From a virus, in the IMG/VR virus record IMGVR_UViG_3300037104_000207, positions 1-43,733 of that record: a stretch of DNA of 43,733 nt; one strand, 5' to 3'. Position 1 is the first letter of the stretch. The number at the start of each line of letters is the position of its first letter. The notes below the pieces were generated by a model. That model saw only the letters and a list, made by a program, of their open reading frames with translations. It had not been told where the DNA came from and made no database searches. Shown in pieces: positions 13,430 through 21,826 of this stretch. A program made the position numbers and the translations under genes.

Positions 13430-16273
13430 GTGACTGCCATTGCCAATCTCGTCTTAGAAACTAGCTCCAGTGATGGTGCCGACAATTTCACGCTTGCCGC
13501 GCTAAATGGCAAGCGCACGTTCGCTGCTGCCTTCAGCACCGGTTCCACTCACGATGTATTCTGGTATTTCATTTCCAACTCCAATGCGTCGGAGTGGGAG
13601 TGGGGCACTGGCCATATGTCAGATGCCACGACGCTTGTTCGTGATACGGTGATCGGCAGTTCCAACGCGAATGCTGCGGTGAATTTCTCTGATGGCGTAA
13701 AATACATCGGCAACGATTTGCCGGCGGAGAACCAGATTATTTCAAACAGCGGTGTTGTTGCCGGCCAAATTTATGGCTTGGCTATGACAAACACCGGCGA
13801 ACTCTTTGGCCTGTCGGTACGCAATGCGGCTGTCACTGGCACTTCGATCTACACGCCGATAAACGTAACGACCGTCAACCTTCAGGATGGACTGCAAAGC
13901 GTTCTTGTCGTGCCAAGCACAGCGACGGTTGATGCCGCAAACGGCATCGGTATCTATTTTCAGAACAACGCGATCGGTGCAGTCAACACTGTTGGTTTAT
14001 TTATCGCCGGGCAAGGAAACACAACTAATTCTCCGATTTGGGGCATCAATACTCTACTGACCGACAATGCGACGAGGGTTACGCATTCCAGAACCGGACA
14101 AATTCTGACCGGATGGGAAGCCGACTTCAACGTGATGGGTGCGAGCACTCAAGTCATTGGCATTTCGATTGGTGGAAATAGCTTGGCGCAACCGGTTAGC
14201 GCGCAAGGATTTGTTGTCAACTCATTGAGCGGGGCCTCCCCTGGCACCTATAAATGGACTGTCGGATTTATTACTCAAGATGCTTGTGCCAGCCTTGGCT
14301 TGGTGCTCGGGGCCAGCGTAGCCAATGGCACCAGCGCGGCATCGCAGCCCGCGTGGTGGTTGTATTTCGATAGTGGATCGGTGCGACGTGCAGCGGTGCT
14401 CACTGCGTCAGACGGCATTTTCAATATCACCAATCTGCAGACCGCTTTGGAGCTTTCTCTTGGAACCATCGGTGGTGTAGCTGGTAGTGTAAGTCTTAGC
14501 GGATTGACCAGCGGTAAGGTAAAACAAGTTGCTCAATCCGTAGCTGGAACTCCGACAATTACTTGGGGCACATCGTCCGGCACTCCCGCGATAAGTGTCC
14601 CGTCGCCACTATCTCTCAGCACGACGACCGGCGCGGTAACTTGGTTCGGGCTAACGAGCGGCGGTGTCCTTTACGCCAGCGACACGACATCAGTTGGCTC
14701 ATCGGCCCTCCTAACTCAATACGGCATCCTTTACGGCGGCGGCGCTGGCAATCCTCCGGTTTCTGTTGCTGCAATGACGGATGGCCAGCTACTCGTCGGA
14801 CAAACCGGCGCGGCTCCGCTTCCTAAAACACTAAGCAGCGATGCAACCTTGTCGGCAGCGGGTGCTCTTACCCTAGCTTCTACTATCGCTGCCGGGGGGC
14901 CGACCGGCTCTGCCACAGTTGCTCCGATCATCACCTACGATGCCAAGGGGCGGCTCACTACCGTCAGCAGCGCAACGATCACGCCAGCAGTCGGTAGTGT
15001 CACCGGCCTCGGTACAGGCGTTGCAACGGCACTTGGGGTCAATGTGGGTTCGGCAGGGGCTTTCATTACGTTCGGCGGCGCACTCGGTTCGCCATCGTCG
15101 GCTGGAACGATACCTGCTCATACACTCGGCGGCACGATTTCTGGCGGCGGCAACCAAATAAACAATGTCATCATTGGCACCAGCACTCCGCTCGCTGGCG
15201 CCTTCACCACTCTCAGCGCAACCGGTCAGATCACTTCCACCCTGGCTATTGGGACTGCTCCGTTCGCGGTTACAAGTACGACGCAGGTGGCAAATCTTTA
15301 TGTTGCTCGCGCTGCCTTGGCCGATGCTGCTGCTATCGGGACAATTACTGGATTGGGCACAGGCGTTGCTACGGCGCTTGCGGTTAACGTAGGAACGGCA
15401 GGTGCGCCGGTTATTCTTGGGGGTGCATTAGGTTCGCCATCGTCGGCTGGAACGATACCTGCTCATACACTCGGCGGCACGATTTCTGGCGGCGGCAACC
15501 AAATAAACAATGTCATCATTGGCACCAGCACTCCGCTCGCTGGCACCTTCACGTCTATTGGCACGAATTCACTCGTCGTCAATGGGTCAACATCACTTGG
15601 GGCTGGCGCGTCGTTGATAGTTTTCACCCCAACTATCACAAATACTGGTGCGAATGTTTTTCAAGTCAACTCAAATGCTTTGTTTAATGGGAGCGGCAAT
15701 AATCCGATTGGTTACGCTAATAATCCGCAGTTTATTCCATCATCTTCTATAGCTGTGGCAACGGGCGGGATATTTAGTGGGTATGCCTCACCGTCCACGG
15801 GCGTTACTATTACCGATGCGTATGCTGTTGAGGTTTTTTGGCAGTTTACAAACGATGCTGGTGCTGTCACACGCGCTCACGCTCTTTATGTGGCTGCCCC
15901 CACGATTTTCGGCGCGCTCAAACCGACTACTTATTACGGCGTACATGTTGCCAACCAGGGAGCATCTGGCATCACAACATCCTACGGCCTCTACATCGAC
16001 GCCCAATCCGGTTCGGCAACAAACATTGCGTTCAATAACGCAGATACACTGGATGCTACCACAACGACTGCGGCTTCAACTGTCTTGGCTGGCGGATTAG
16101 CCGCCGCGAAAGCTATTATTACGGGAACAAATCTCTGGCACCCGACAATAGCTAATGCGCTTGTTGCCACCGTTCTTGGGTCACTTGGCCCTACAGGTTC
16201 TCATACAACTGTGCAGGAGTGGTTCCCGATTAAGAATGCTGCGGGGACAATAAGATACGTTCCGGGTTTTTAG
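13430..16273 (+). CDS. Tail fibre / tail spike-like protein (947 aa)
   Basis: GTG start at 13430 with GGGAG upstream. The first ~110 residues match the N-terminal tail-attachment region common to phage fibres (LVLETSSSDGADNFTLAAL, then EWGTGHMSDATTLVRDTVIG with SSNANAAVNFSDG). The rest is low in charge and rich in Gly, Thr, Ser and Ala, as in trimeric beta fibres. Residues about 520-715 contain two copies of a module ending NNVIIGTSTPLAG. The C-terminal end (VQEWFPIKNAAGTIRYVPGF) is a short beta-strand motif found at the ends of phage fibre proteins. No chaperone or esterase motif is visible. Likely receptor binding. Confidence 0.8.
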   Translation: MTAIANLVLETSSSDGADNFTLAALNGKRTFAAAFSTGSTHDVFWYFISNSNASEWEWGTGHMSDATTLVRDTVIGSSNANAAVNFSDGVKYIGNDLPAENQIISNSGVVAGQIYGLAMTNTGELFGLSVRNAAVTGTSIYTPINVTTVNLQDGLQSVLVVPSTATVDAANGIGIYFQNNAIGAVNTVGLFIAGQGNTTNSPIWGINTLLTDNATRVTHSRTGQILTGWEADFNVMGASTQVIGISIGGNSLAQPVSAQGFVVNSLSGASPGTYKWTVGFITQDACASLGLVLGASVANGTSAASQPAWWLYFDSGSVRRAAVLTASDGIFNITNLQTALELSLGTIGGVAGSVSLSGLTSGKVKQVAQSVAGTPTITWGTSSGTPAISVPSPLSLSTTTGAVTWFGLTSGGVLYASDTTSVGSSALLTQYGILYGGGAGNPPVSVAAMTDGQLLVGQTGAAPLPKTLSSDATLSAAGALTLASTIAAGGPTGSATVAPIITYDAKGRLTTVSSATITPAVGSVTGLGTGVATALGVNVGSAGAFITFGGALGSPSSAGTIPAHTLGGTISGGGNQINNVIIGTSTPLAGAFTTLSATGQITSTLAIGTAPFAVTSTTQVANLYVARAALADAAAIGTITGLGTGVATALAVNVGTAGAPVILGGALGSPSSAGTIPAHTLGGTISGGGNQINNVIIGTSTPLAGTFTSIGTNSLVVNGSTSLGAGASLIVFTPTITNTGANVFQVNSNALFNGSGNNPIGYANNPQFIPSSSIAVATGGIFSGYASPSTGVTITDAYAVEVFWQFTNDAGAVTRAHALYVAAPTIFGALKPTTYYGVHVANQGASGITTSYGLYIDAQSGSATNIAFNNADTLDATTTTAASTVLAGGLAAAKAIITGTNLWHPTIANALVATVLGSLGPTGSHTTVQEWFPIKNAAGTIRYVPGF
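15086..15544 (+). repeat. 114-bp perfect direct repeat inside the tail fibre gene
   Basis: 15086-15199 and 15431-15544 are identical over 114 bases (period 345 bp, in frame), encoding GSPSSAGTIPAHTLGGTISG and the following NNVIIGTSTPLAG part. Flanking sequence of the same module has diverged, so the identity points to recent duplication or gene conversion. Confidence 0.9.
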
Positions 16274-16332
16274 GGGGCTGGCTTTTCTTACTGTGGGGTG
16301 CTACAAGTTTCAATCTTTAACAGGAGGATACC

Positions 16333-16617
16333 ATGAAAACAGTGAAATTGGTGGATAGCGGGAAATTCAAGGCGAAGGAAGTGATTGGGCAAGTGCTCGG
16401 TCTTGCTCCACAGGGCGCCAACCTCGATCAGATGCGCCAGCGGATTAAAGTCCTTGACGCTTTGGAGAAAGCGGACGAGGAACTTACGTTGGAGGACGCT
16501 TCTTATGTGGTCCTTTCCACCGCGCTCAATGCGTTTCCGTTCCAGATTGTGAATAAGGATTTGCTTGCGGTTCTCGATGGGGCATTGACGTTGGTGGAGA
16601 AAGATGAGGCCAAATGA
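16333..16617 (+). CDS. Hypothetical phage protein (94 aa)
   Basis: A very strong site (CAGGAGGATACC) precedes the ATG at 16333. The product is small and helical, alternating Lys/Glu with Leu (DQMRQRIKVLDALEKADEEL, then DALEKADEEL into LEDASYVVLSTALN). It could be a fibre-assembly or tail-assembly helper given its position behind the fibre, but I recognise no family. The stop overlaps the next start (ATGA). Confidence 0.7.
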   Translation: MKTVKLVDSGKFKAKEVIGQVLGLAPQGANLDQMRQRIKVLDALEKADEELTLEDASYVVLSTALNAFPFQIVNKDLLAVLDGALTLVEKDEAK

Positions 16618-16820
16618 TCGGGTACTATATTGGCTTTCATATTGGCCCGCCGTACACTTTCAATCCGGGGCCGGGGTCAGCGGCCCCGGTCTTGGTCTTG
16701 CGTGGCGTGCAAGCCATTCTCTATCAGGTCCGCTCTGTATTACCGGCGTTCGGTAGGACGCGAACTGGGGCTTCGGTACTTTATCAAACCCGGTCTTCGC
16801 TGCCAACGCTAGGGGATTAA
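16614..16820 (+). CDS. Hypothetical phage protein (68 aa)
   Basis: Starts by ATGA overlap at 16614 and ends two bases before the tail adaptor gene. Gly/Pro-rich N-terminus (YYIGFHIGPPYTFNPGPGSA) followed by two similar short segments (AILYQVRSVLPAFG and SVLYQTRSSLPTLG), i.e. an internal duplication of about 14 residues. No family or role assigned. Confidence 0.6.
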   Translation: MIGYYIGFHIGPPYTFNPGPGSAAPVLVLRGVQAILYQVRSVLPAFGRTRTGASVLYQTRSSLPTLGD

Positions 16821-16822
16821 CA

Positions 16823-18103
16823 ATGCCTTTCCTCGACAGTCTGGATATCGCTAATCGGGCGCTTCAGCACTGCGGGCAACCGCAGATCGCGTTGGTGACT
16901 GAGGACAGCAAGAATAATCTTGAGACGGCTTTCGCCTACGACAAGGTTCGGCGGGCAGAACTCAAACGCAACTTGTGGGTCTTCGCTACACGCAAGGTAG
17001 TGCTGCGGGCGATTGATGTGAACACGATGCTCATTGTACCGGCGCTGTATTCAGCTTCTACCACTTATCTTCCTGGCGCCATCGTGGTTGACGCTAACAA
17101 TCAGATGTGGCTGTCGATGCAGGAGGGTAATCTCAACAATACTCCCGGTGGCAACAACGAAGCTTGGGATGCTTATTTCGGGTCGAAGACGATCGTGCCG
17201 TATGATAGTACGACTACATACTGGACCGGAGAGTTGGTCTATATGCCCGGCGCCAATCCCGGCAGTTACGCGATTTTCCAATCAATGCAGAACGGTAATT
17301 CGGACGTGCCAAATGTGGCTACTGCCTGGAATGCCACAACGCAATTCAACGGGAACTCGGTTGTTAGCTCCGCTGGCCGGCAGTGGTCGAGCAATATCGA
17401 AGTCAACTTGAACATCGTTCCGGCAGTTGGGCCTGCGGCGTTCGTCATCGGCACAACGTATTCCACCGGCAATACGGTAACGGCGTCGGACGCCTTTATC
17501 TACTCGTCAGTCGGGAATGGGAATGTGGGCTATGATCCGACTACGGACGGTGGCGTTCATTGGACGAATACCGGCGTGGCGAACGCCTGGACTGAGTTGG
17601 CGGTTGGCACGACTGTTGCTTCGACCAACTGGCGCGTCATCAATGCGACGATGAAGAACCTTTCGTTTTCGTACCCGATCGGCGCTGGCCCGTCTTCGGA
17701 AGTGGCGTCACGGAATGCCTTCAGGCTTCCGGCTGGCTTCCTTCAGGTAGCCCCGCAAGACCCGAAGGCTGGCGCAAATTCTGTTCTTGGTGGTCCATCT
17801 GCGTTGCAATATGACGATTGGGAATTTAACGGGGACTACGTTCTATCGAGCGACACCGGCCCGGTCCTGTTCCGCTTCATATCGGACGTGACTGTTGTTT
17901 CGCAGATGGATGATATGTTCTGTGAGGGCCTGGCCTGTCGTATCGCCGCTGCGATCTGTAGCCCGCTGACGCAATCAGACGGCAAGCTGCAACTGATCCT
18001 AAGCGAGTACAAGGTGTTTATGGGCGAAGCGCGAACGGCAAATGCGATTGAGGTTGGGCCGATTGAGCCGCCCGAAGACGATTGGGTCACTTGTAGGACA
18101 TAA
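16823..18103 (+). CDS. Tail adaptor (tail tubular protein A-like) with chitin-binding-like inserts
   Basis: The ends of the protein match the gp11/tail tubular A family, which links portal and nozzle: N-terminal LDIANRALQHCGQPQI and RRAELKRNLWVFATRKV, and C-terminal DDMFCEGLACRIAAAI with FMGEARTANAIE. Between them (residues about 75-265) are inserted three small modules of the TTY..G..V....YxS...N...P....W pattern, resembling carbohydrate-binding (ChtBD3/CBM5-12-like) domains. This explains why it is 426 aa rather than about 200. The stop overlaps the nozzle gene start. Confidence 0.85.
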   Translation: MPFLDSLDIANRALQHCGQPQIALVTEDSKNNLETAFAYDKVRRAELKRNLWVFATRKVVLRAIDVNTMLIVPALYSASTTYLPGAIVVDANNQMWLSMQEGNLNNTPGGNNEAWDAYFGSKTIVPYDSTTTYWTGELVYMPGANPGSYAIFQSMQNGNSDVPNVATAWNATTQFNGNSVVSSAGRQWSSNIEVNLNIVPAVGPAAFVIGTTYSTGNTVTASDAFIYSSVGNGNVGYDPTTDGGVHWTNTGVANAWTELAVGTTVASTNWRVINATMKNLSFSYPIGAGPSSEVASRNAFRLPAGFLQVAPQDPKAGANSVLGGPSALQYDDWEFNGDYVLSSDTGPVLFRFISDVTVVSQMDDMFCEGLACRIAAAICSPLTQSDGKLQLILSEYKVFMGEARTANAIEVGPIEPPEDDWVTCRT

Positions 18104-21100
18104 TGGCACGCGCAACCTTCTCACAGAACTCGTTCCTCGGTGGCGAGTGGTCACAGACGGCGCAAGGGCGGTTTGAAAAACCGGACTACCGCACTGCTAT
18201 GGCCGTTTGCCTCAATGGCGTACCGCTAGAGGAAGGCGCGTGGACACGCGCTCCCGGCAGTCTCTACGAAACGCATACTCGCGGCGGTGCAGCCGGCCGG
18301 CTAATAACATGGGCCTTCAAGCAAAACCTTCCGTACACTATCGAGTTTACCGCTGGCGTCATGCGCTTCCATACTGGCACGCGGCCGGCGACGACGAACG
18401 ATCAGCAGACTGTTTCCGCGATTTCTACAGCAAATCCAGCCGTTGTTTATACGGGCACGCATGGGTGGACGACCGGCGATACGGTCATGTTCAACACATG
18501 GGGGGCGATCGACCCACTGGTATTAAACCGGCAATTCGTCGCTACCGTAACTGATAGCACTCACTTTTCTCTAGCGGACGCGCTTACCGGAGCGGCCATC
18601 GACGGGTCAACTCTCACGGCGTTCGTGAGCGGCAATGTTACGCGCATCACGGAATTGAACAGCCCGTATTCTCCCTCCCTCTGGCCGACAGTGCAGATTG
18701 TACAAGCTGAAACGAAAGCGGCCATTTTGCAGACGGCGGTTCCGCCGCAACTATTAACTGCGGTCGCTCCGACTTCTTCGGCCGATGCAACTTTTGCTAC
18801 CGAGCCGGCGCAATTTAAGGACGGCCCCTATCTTGACCCGGCGATCGGTGCAACATTGACGCCGGCTTCGACTACGGGGGTTGTCGGCTTTTCGATGGTA
18901 TCGAATACTTGGTCGAGCACCGTTGTCTACAACGACGGTGATTTCGTTGTTAAGTCGTCGGTGACTTATCAATCACTCGTTGACCAAAATCTGAATAACG
19001 CCCCGGCGACAGCAACATGGGCGTGGGTTGTCGTCTCTCAAGATCGCGTCGTTGGCCCCAACGGACTGCAGGCGTCGGATATCGGTCGGCATATCCGCTT
19101 GTTTTCAGAGCCGTCGCTTTGGGCGGCGGGCACAACGTACGCAGCCGGCGGTGCGGTCAAGTATCAAAACGCCTATTTTACATCGATTGTTTCCTCCAAC
19201 ACCGGAAACATTCCTGGCGTTGATGCTACGAAATGGGCGATCACCCCGAAGGCCGCGATTTGGACTTGGGGTAAGATCACGTCGCTGACGGGCGCGGTAG
19301 CCACTCTCGTTTCGCCAACTCTCGGAACAGTGATTGGCAGTGCTCCCAACCCTGGCCATACTCTAGCTGAGAGTTTTGACGGCATCACAAATCAGCCCGT
19401 GGCGAGTTCTGCGCAGTGGAATGGGGCAGCAAATACTTTCACTCCGTATATAGGAAAAAACTTTACTGTGAGTAGCGGTCAAGCGGTTTCTTATGCCCTG
19501 GTATATGCGCCTTCGGATTATGCGTTTGGCACCACCGCAGGAGACTATAATCCATCCCCGGTCACGTTAAAGTTATACGGCAAATCGTCAGCCCCGTCAT
19601 CCCCTACTGATGGTACGTTGCTTGGGAGTGTAAGTTTGAGCACGTCTGTCGCCGGGCAGGTGGTTCAAATTTTTTCTAGTGACGCCTCGACGACTTTCAA
19701 TTATTTATGGGTAGAGTATTCCACTCCACTTTCGATACCGAACAATGAAATTTTTACCTGCGCGGAAGTGCAGTTCTACACAGCGACTTCCTTTTCGGGA
19801 ACGGGCATTTCGGTTCAGATCATCGGGCCGGCGTTGCTGTATACAACTGCCATTACGACATGGCGGCTCGGCCTGTTCACTTCAGCTACCGGCTACCCGA
19901 CTTGTGGCACCTACCACGAAGGGCGCCTCTGGCTCTCCGGGCTGGTTAGCAATCGTACGGACGCTTCAGCTTTGGTGGATATTTACGGCAATCAGGCGGT
20001 GGACTTCTTCACGTTCACCCCAACGATCTTCGATCAAACGGTAACGTCTGCGTGCGCGATCAATTACACGCTCGATGGCCCTGACGTGAATGCGGTCTAT
20101 TGGATCGAGCCTGACTTGCAAGGTCTTATCATCGGCACACAAGCTGGCGAATGGCTGATGCAGGCGACCACGCTGAATGCCCCGCTGTCTCCGCTGAATG
20201 CGCAGGCTCACCGGGTCACGAAGATTGGGTGTGCGAATATCCTCCCGCGTCGGACGGAGCATACGCTGGTGTTCGTTCAAACATACCTGACGAAGGTGAA
20301 AGAGTATTTCGCGGATATTTTCTCGGGCAAGTTCACCGCGCCGAACCTGCTGGAAAAAGCCGCGCACTTGGGTAATCGCCGTTTGGCTGAGTTGGCGTAT
20401 CAGAAAGAACTCAGCCCGATCGTTTGGGCACGCTGCGCCGACAATTCCCTGATCGGGGCCTCCTACAAGCGTGACACCCTCATGACTTCGCAAGGGCCGA
20501 CCTTCATCGGATGGTTCCGCCGCAACCTCGGCTCTGGCCGCGTGGTCGAGAGTATAGCTACCGGGCCTACGGCGAACGGTAATCTTGAAACGCTCGGCAT
20601 GATTACGAACGACACGGGCACTGGTATCCGGCACGTTGAGTTCATGACGCCGAACTTCACGGAAACTACGGCTGCCGCACTGGCTTGGTTTGTTGACGAT
20701 GCGGTAGTCGCTACAACGACGCAGGCCGTTTCCAGCGGTGGGAAATTGGGGATGACTTGTTCTGGTCTTTGGCACTTGAATGGCAAGACCTGCGCTGTCG
20801 TTTGCGGCGGCTATGACTGCGGGGATTTCGCCGTCTCTGGCGGCCAGTGCTTTGTGCCGTACGATACCATTCTTACGCAGGCGTTCGCTACGGCTGCCGC
20901 GCAGACGCTTGTGGGCTTCACCTATACTTCAGATGGTCAGATCGTGCGGGCGGCTACGCCGCAGGAAAGCGGAGCACGCACCGGGCCGGCCTTGGGCAAG
21001 AAGCGCCGCACCGATCATGCCGCGTGGCTATTCGTGCAGACGCAGGGCATCTCTTATGGCGTCACTTTCGACCTCGACGCTGCTGGTAAGAGCCAGTTGC

Positions 21101-21285
21101 AGCCGGCCAACTTCAAGACGAAGGGTGGCACGCCATACGCTGTAAATGCACTCTATTCTGGCGTCTGGTGGGATACGTTGAAAGGCGGCGACGACTATGA
21201 TAGCATGATTTGCTGGCGCATCTCGCGTCCGTATCCGGCCACGATTGCGGCACTTGAGGGCTGGCTTGACACGAAGGACGCCTAG
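18103..21285 (+). CDS. Tail nozzle (tail tubular protein B-like), enlarged
   Basis: Forms the distal tail tube. The N-terminus (FSQNSFLGGEWSQTAQGRFE, then LNGVPLEEGAWTRAPGS) and the C-terminal half (TYHEGRLWLSGL, INYTLDGPDVNAVYWIEPDL, EHTLVFVQTYLTKVKEYFAD) are typical of the family. At 1060 residues it is larger than T7 gp12 because of insertions: two chitin-binding-like modules (around residues 265-310 and 340-385) like those in the adaptor, and a beta-sandwich region near 440-560 (TLKLYGKSSAPSSPTDGTLL) resembling discoidin-type domains. The insertions are probably surface loops that bind glycans. Confidence 0.85.
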   Translation: MARATFSQNSFLGGEWSQTAQGRFEKPDYRTAMAVCLNGVPLEEGAWTRAPGSLYETHTRGGAAGRLITWAFKQNLPYTIEFTAGVMRFHTGTRPATTNDQQTVSAISTANPAVVYTGTHGWTTGDTVMFNTWGAIDPLVLNRQFVATVTDSTHFSLADALTGAAIDGSTLTAFVSGNVTRITELNSPYSPSLWPTVQIVQAETKAAILQTAVPPQLLTAVAPTSSADATFATEPAQFKDGPYLDPAIGATLTPASTTGVVGFSMVSNTWSSTVVYNDGDFVVKSSVTYQSLVDQNLNNAPATATWAWVVVSQDRVVGPNGLQASDIGRHIRLFSEPSLWAAGTTYAAGGAVKYQNAYFTSIVSSNTGNIPGVDATKWAITPKAAIWTWGKITSLTGAVATLVSPTLGTVIGSAPNPGHTLAESFDGITNQPVASSAQWNGAANTFTPYIGKNFTVSSGQAVSYALVYAPSDYAFGTTAGDYNPSPVTLKLYGKSSAPSSPTDGTLLGSVSLSTSVAGQVVQIFSSDASTTFNYLWVEYSTPLSIPNNEIFTCAEVQFYTATSFSGTGISVQIIGPALLYTTAITTWRLGLFTSATGYPTCGTYHEGRLWLSGLVSNRTDASALVDIYGNQAVDFFTFTPTIFDQTVTSACAINYTLDGPDVNAVYWIEPDLQGLIIGTQAGEWLMQATTLNAPLSPLNAQAHRVTKIGCANILPRRTEHTLVFVQTYLTKVKEYFADIFSGKFTAPNLLEKAAHLGNRRLAELAYQKELSPIVWARCADNSLIGASYKRDTLMTSQGPTFIGWFRRNLGSGRVVESIATGPTANGNLETLGMITNDTGTGIRHVEFMTPNFTETTAAALAWFVDDAVVATTTQAVSSGGKLGMTCSGLWHLNGKTCAVVCGGYDCGDFAVSGGQCFVPYDTILTQAFATAAAQTLVGFTYTSDGQIVRAATPQESGARTGPALGKKRRTDHAAWLFVQTQGISYGVTFDLDAAGKSQLQPANFKTKGGTPYAVNALYSGVWWDTLKGGDDYDSMICWRISRPYPATIAALEGWLDTKDA

Positions 21286-21287
21286 CT

Positions 21288-21818
21288 ATGAGCGACAGCA
21301 GTTTTGATCTTTCCAGTTTCTTCACCGGCAAGAACCTTAGCGGCCTATCCGGCGCTGCCAGCGACCTGTTCAATGCGTTCGGGTCGAAGATGGCGGACGA
21401 CCTCAAGGCCGAGGGGCTGGATGCTGAAGGTAAGAATTACGGCATGGCGGTGACGCTTGCCGAAGAAAATAAGCAGTACACGATCGAGGCCACCGATGTT
21501 AAAGACACGATGGCGAAGCGCCAGCAGGAGTTGGGCATCGGGCAAGAGACAACCAATCTCGCCGGCAACGGCTTTACCATGAGCGGAAGTTCGCTTGACA
21601 TCCTTCGGTCAGCGCATCAACAGGCCGGGCTTGAGACGGCGATGACCCAGACACAAGGCAGCATGACCGAAATCGGCTACCAAGAGCAGGCCGACAGCTA
21701 CCGCGTCATGCAGCAATATGCTACGGACGCGGCTAACAGCGAAAGAAAGCTTGGCAGCTTATCTGAGATTGCTGGTATCGTCGGCAGCGGTTTGAAGATC
21801 GCTTCCCTATTCCTTTGA
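21288..21818 (+). CDS. Internal virion protein (gp14-like, 176 aa)
   Basis: The ATG at 21288 lies 2 bases after the nozzle stop. Ala/Gln/Ser-rich helical protein with the segment GNGFTMSGSSLDILRSAHQQ and QGSMTEIGYQEQADSYRVM, a pattern I know from the smallest internal (ejected) protein of podoviruses. A hydrophobic C-terminal end (IAGIVGSGLKIASLFL) could insert into the host membrane. Gene order (nozzle, gp14-like, transglycosylase, giant protein) agrees. Confidence 0.75.
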   Translation: MSDSSFDLSSFFTGKNLSGLSGAASDLFNAFGSKMADDLKAEGLDAEGKNYGMAVTLAEENKQYTIEATDVKDTMAKRQQELGIGQETTNLAGNGFTMSGSSLDILRSAHQQAGLETAMTQTQGSMTEIGYQEQADSYRVMQQYATDAANSERKLGSLSEIAGIVGSGLKIASLFL

Positions 21819-21826
21819 GGTAACTG

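Noticed and set aside
13430-16273. Diversity-generating retroelement target in the tail fibre
   Set aside because: The 114-bp repeats are identical rather than adenine-varied, and no reverse transcriptase gene exists in the window.
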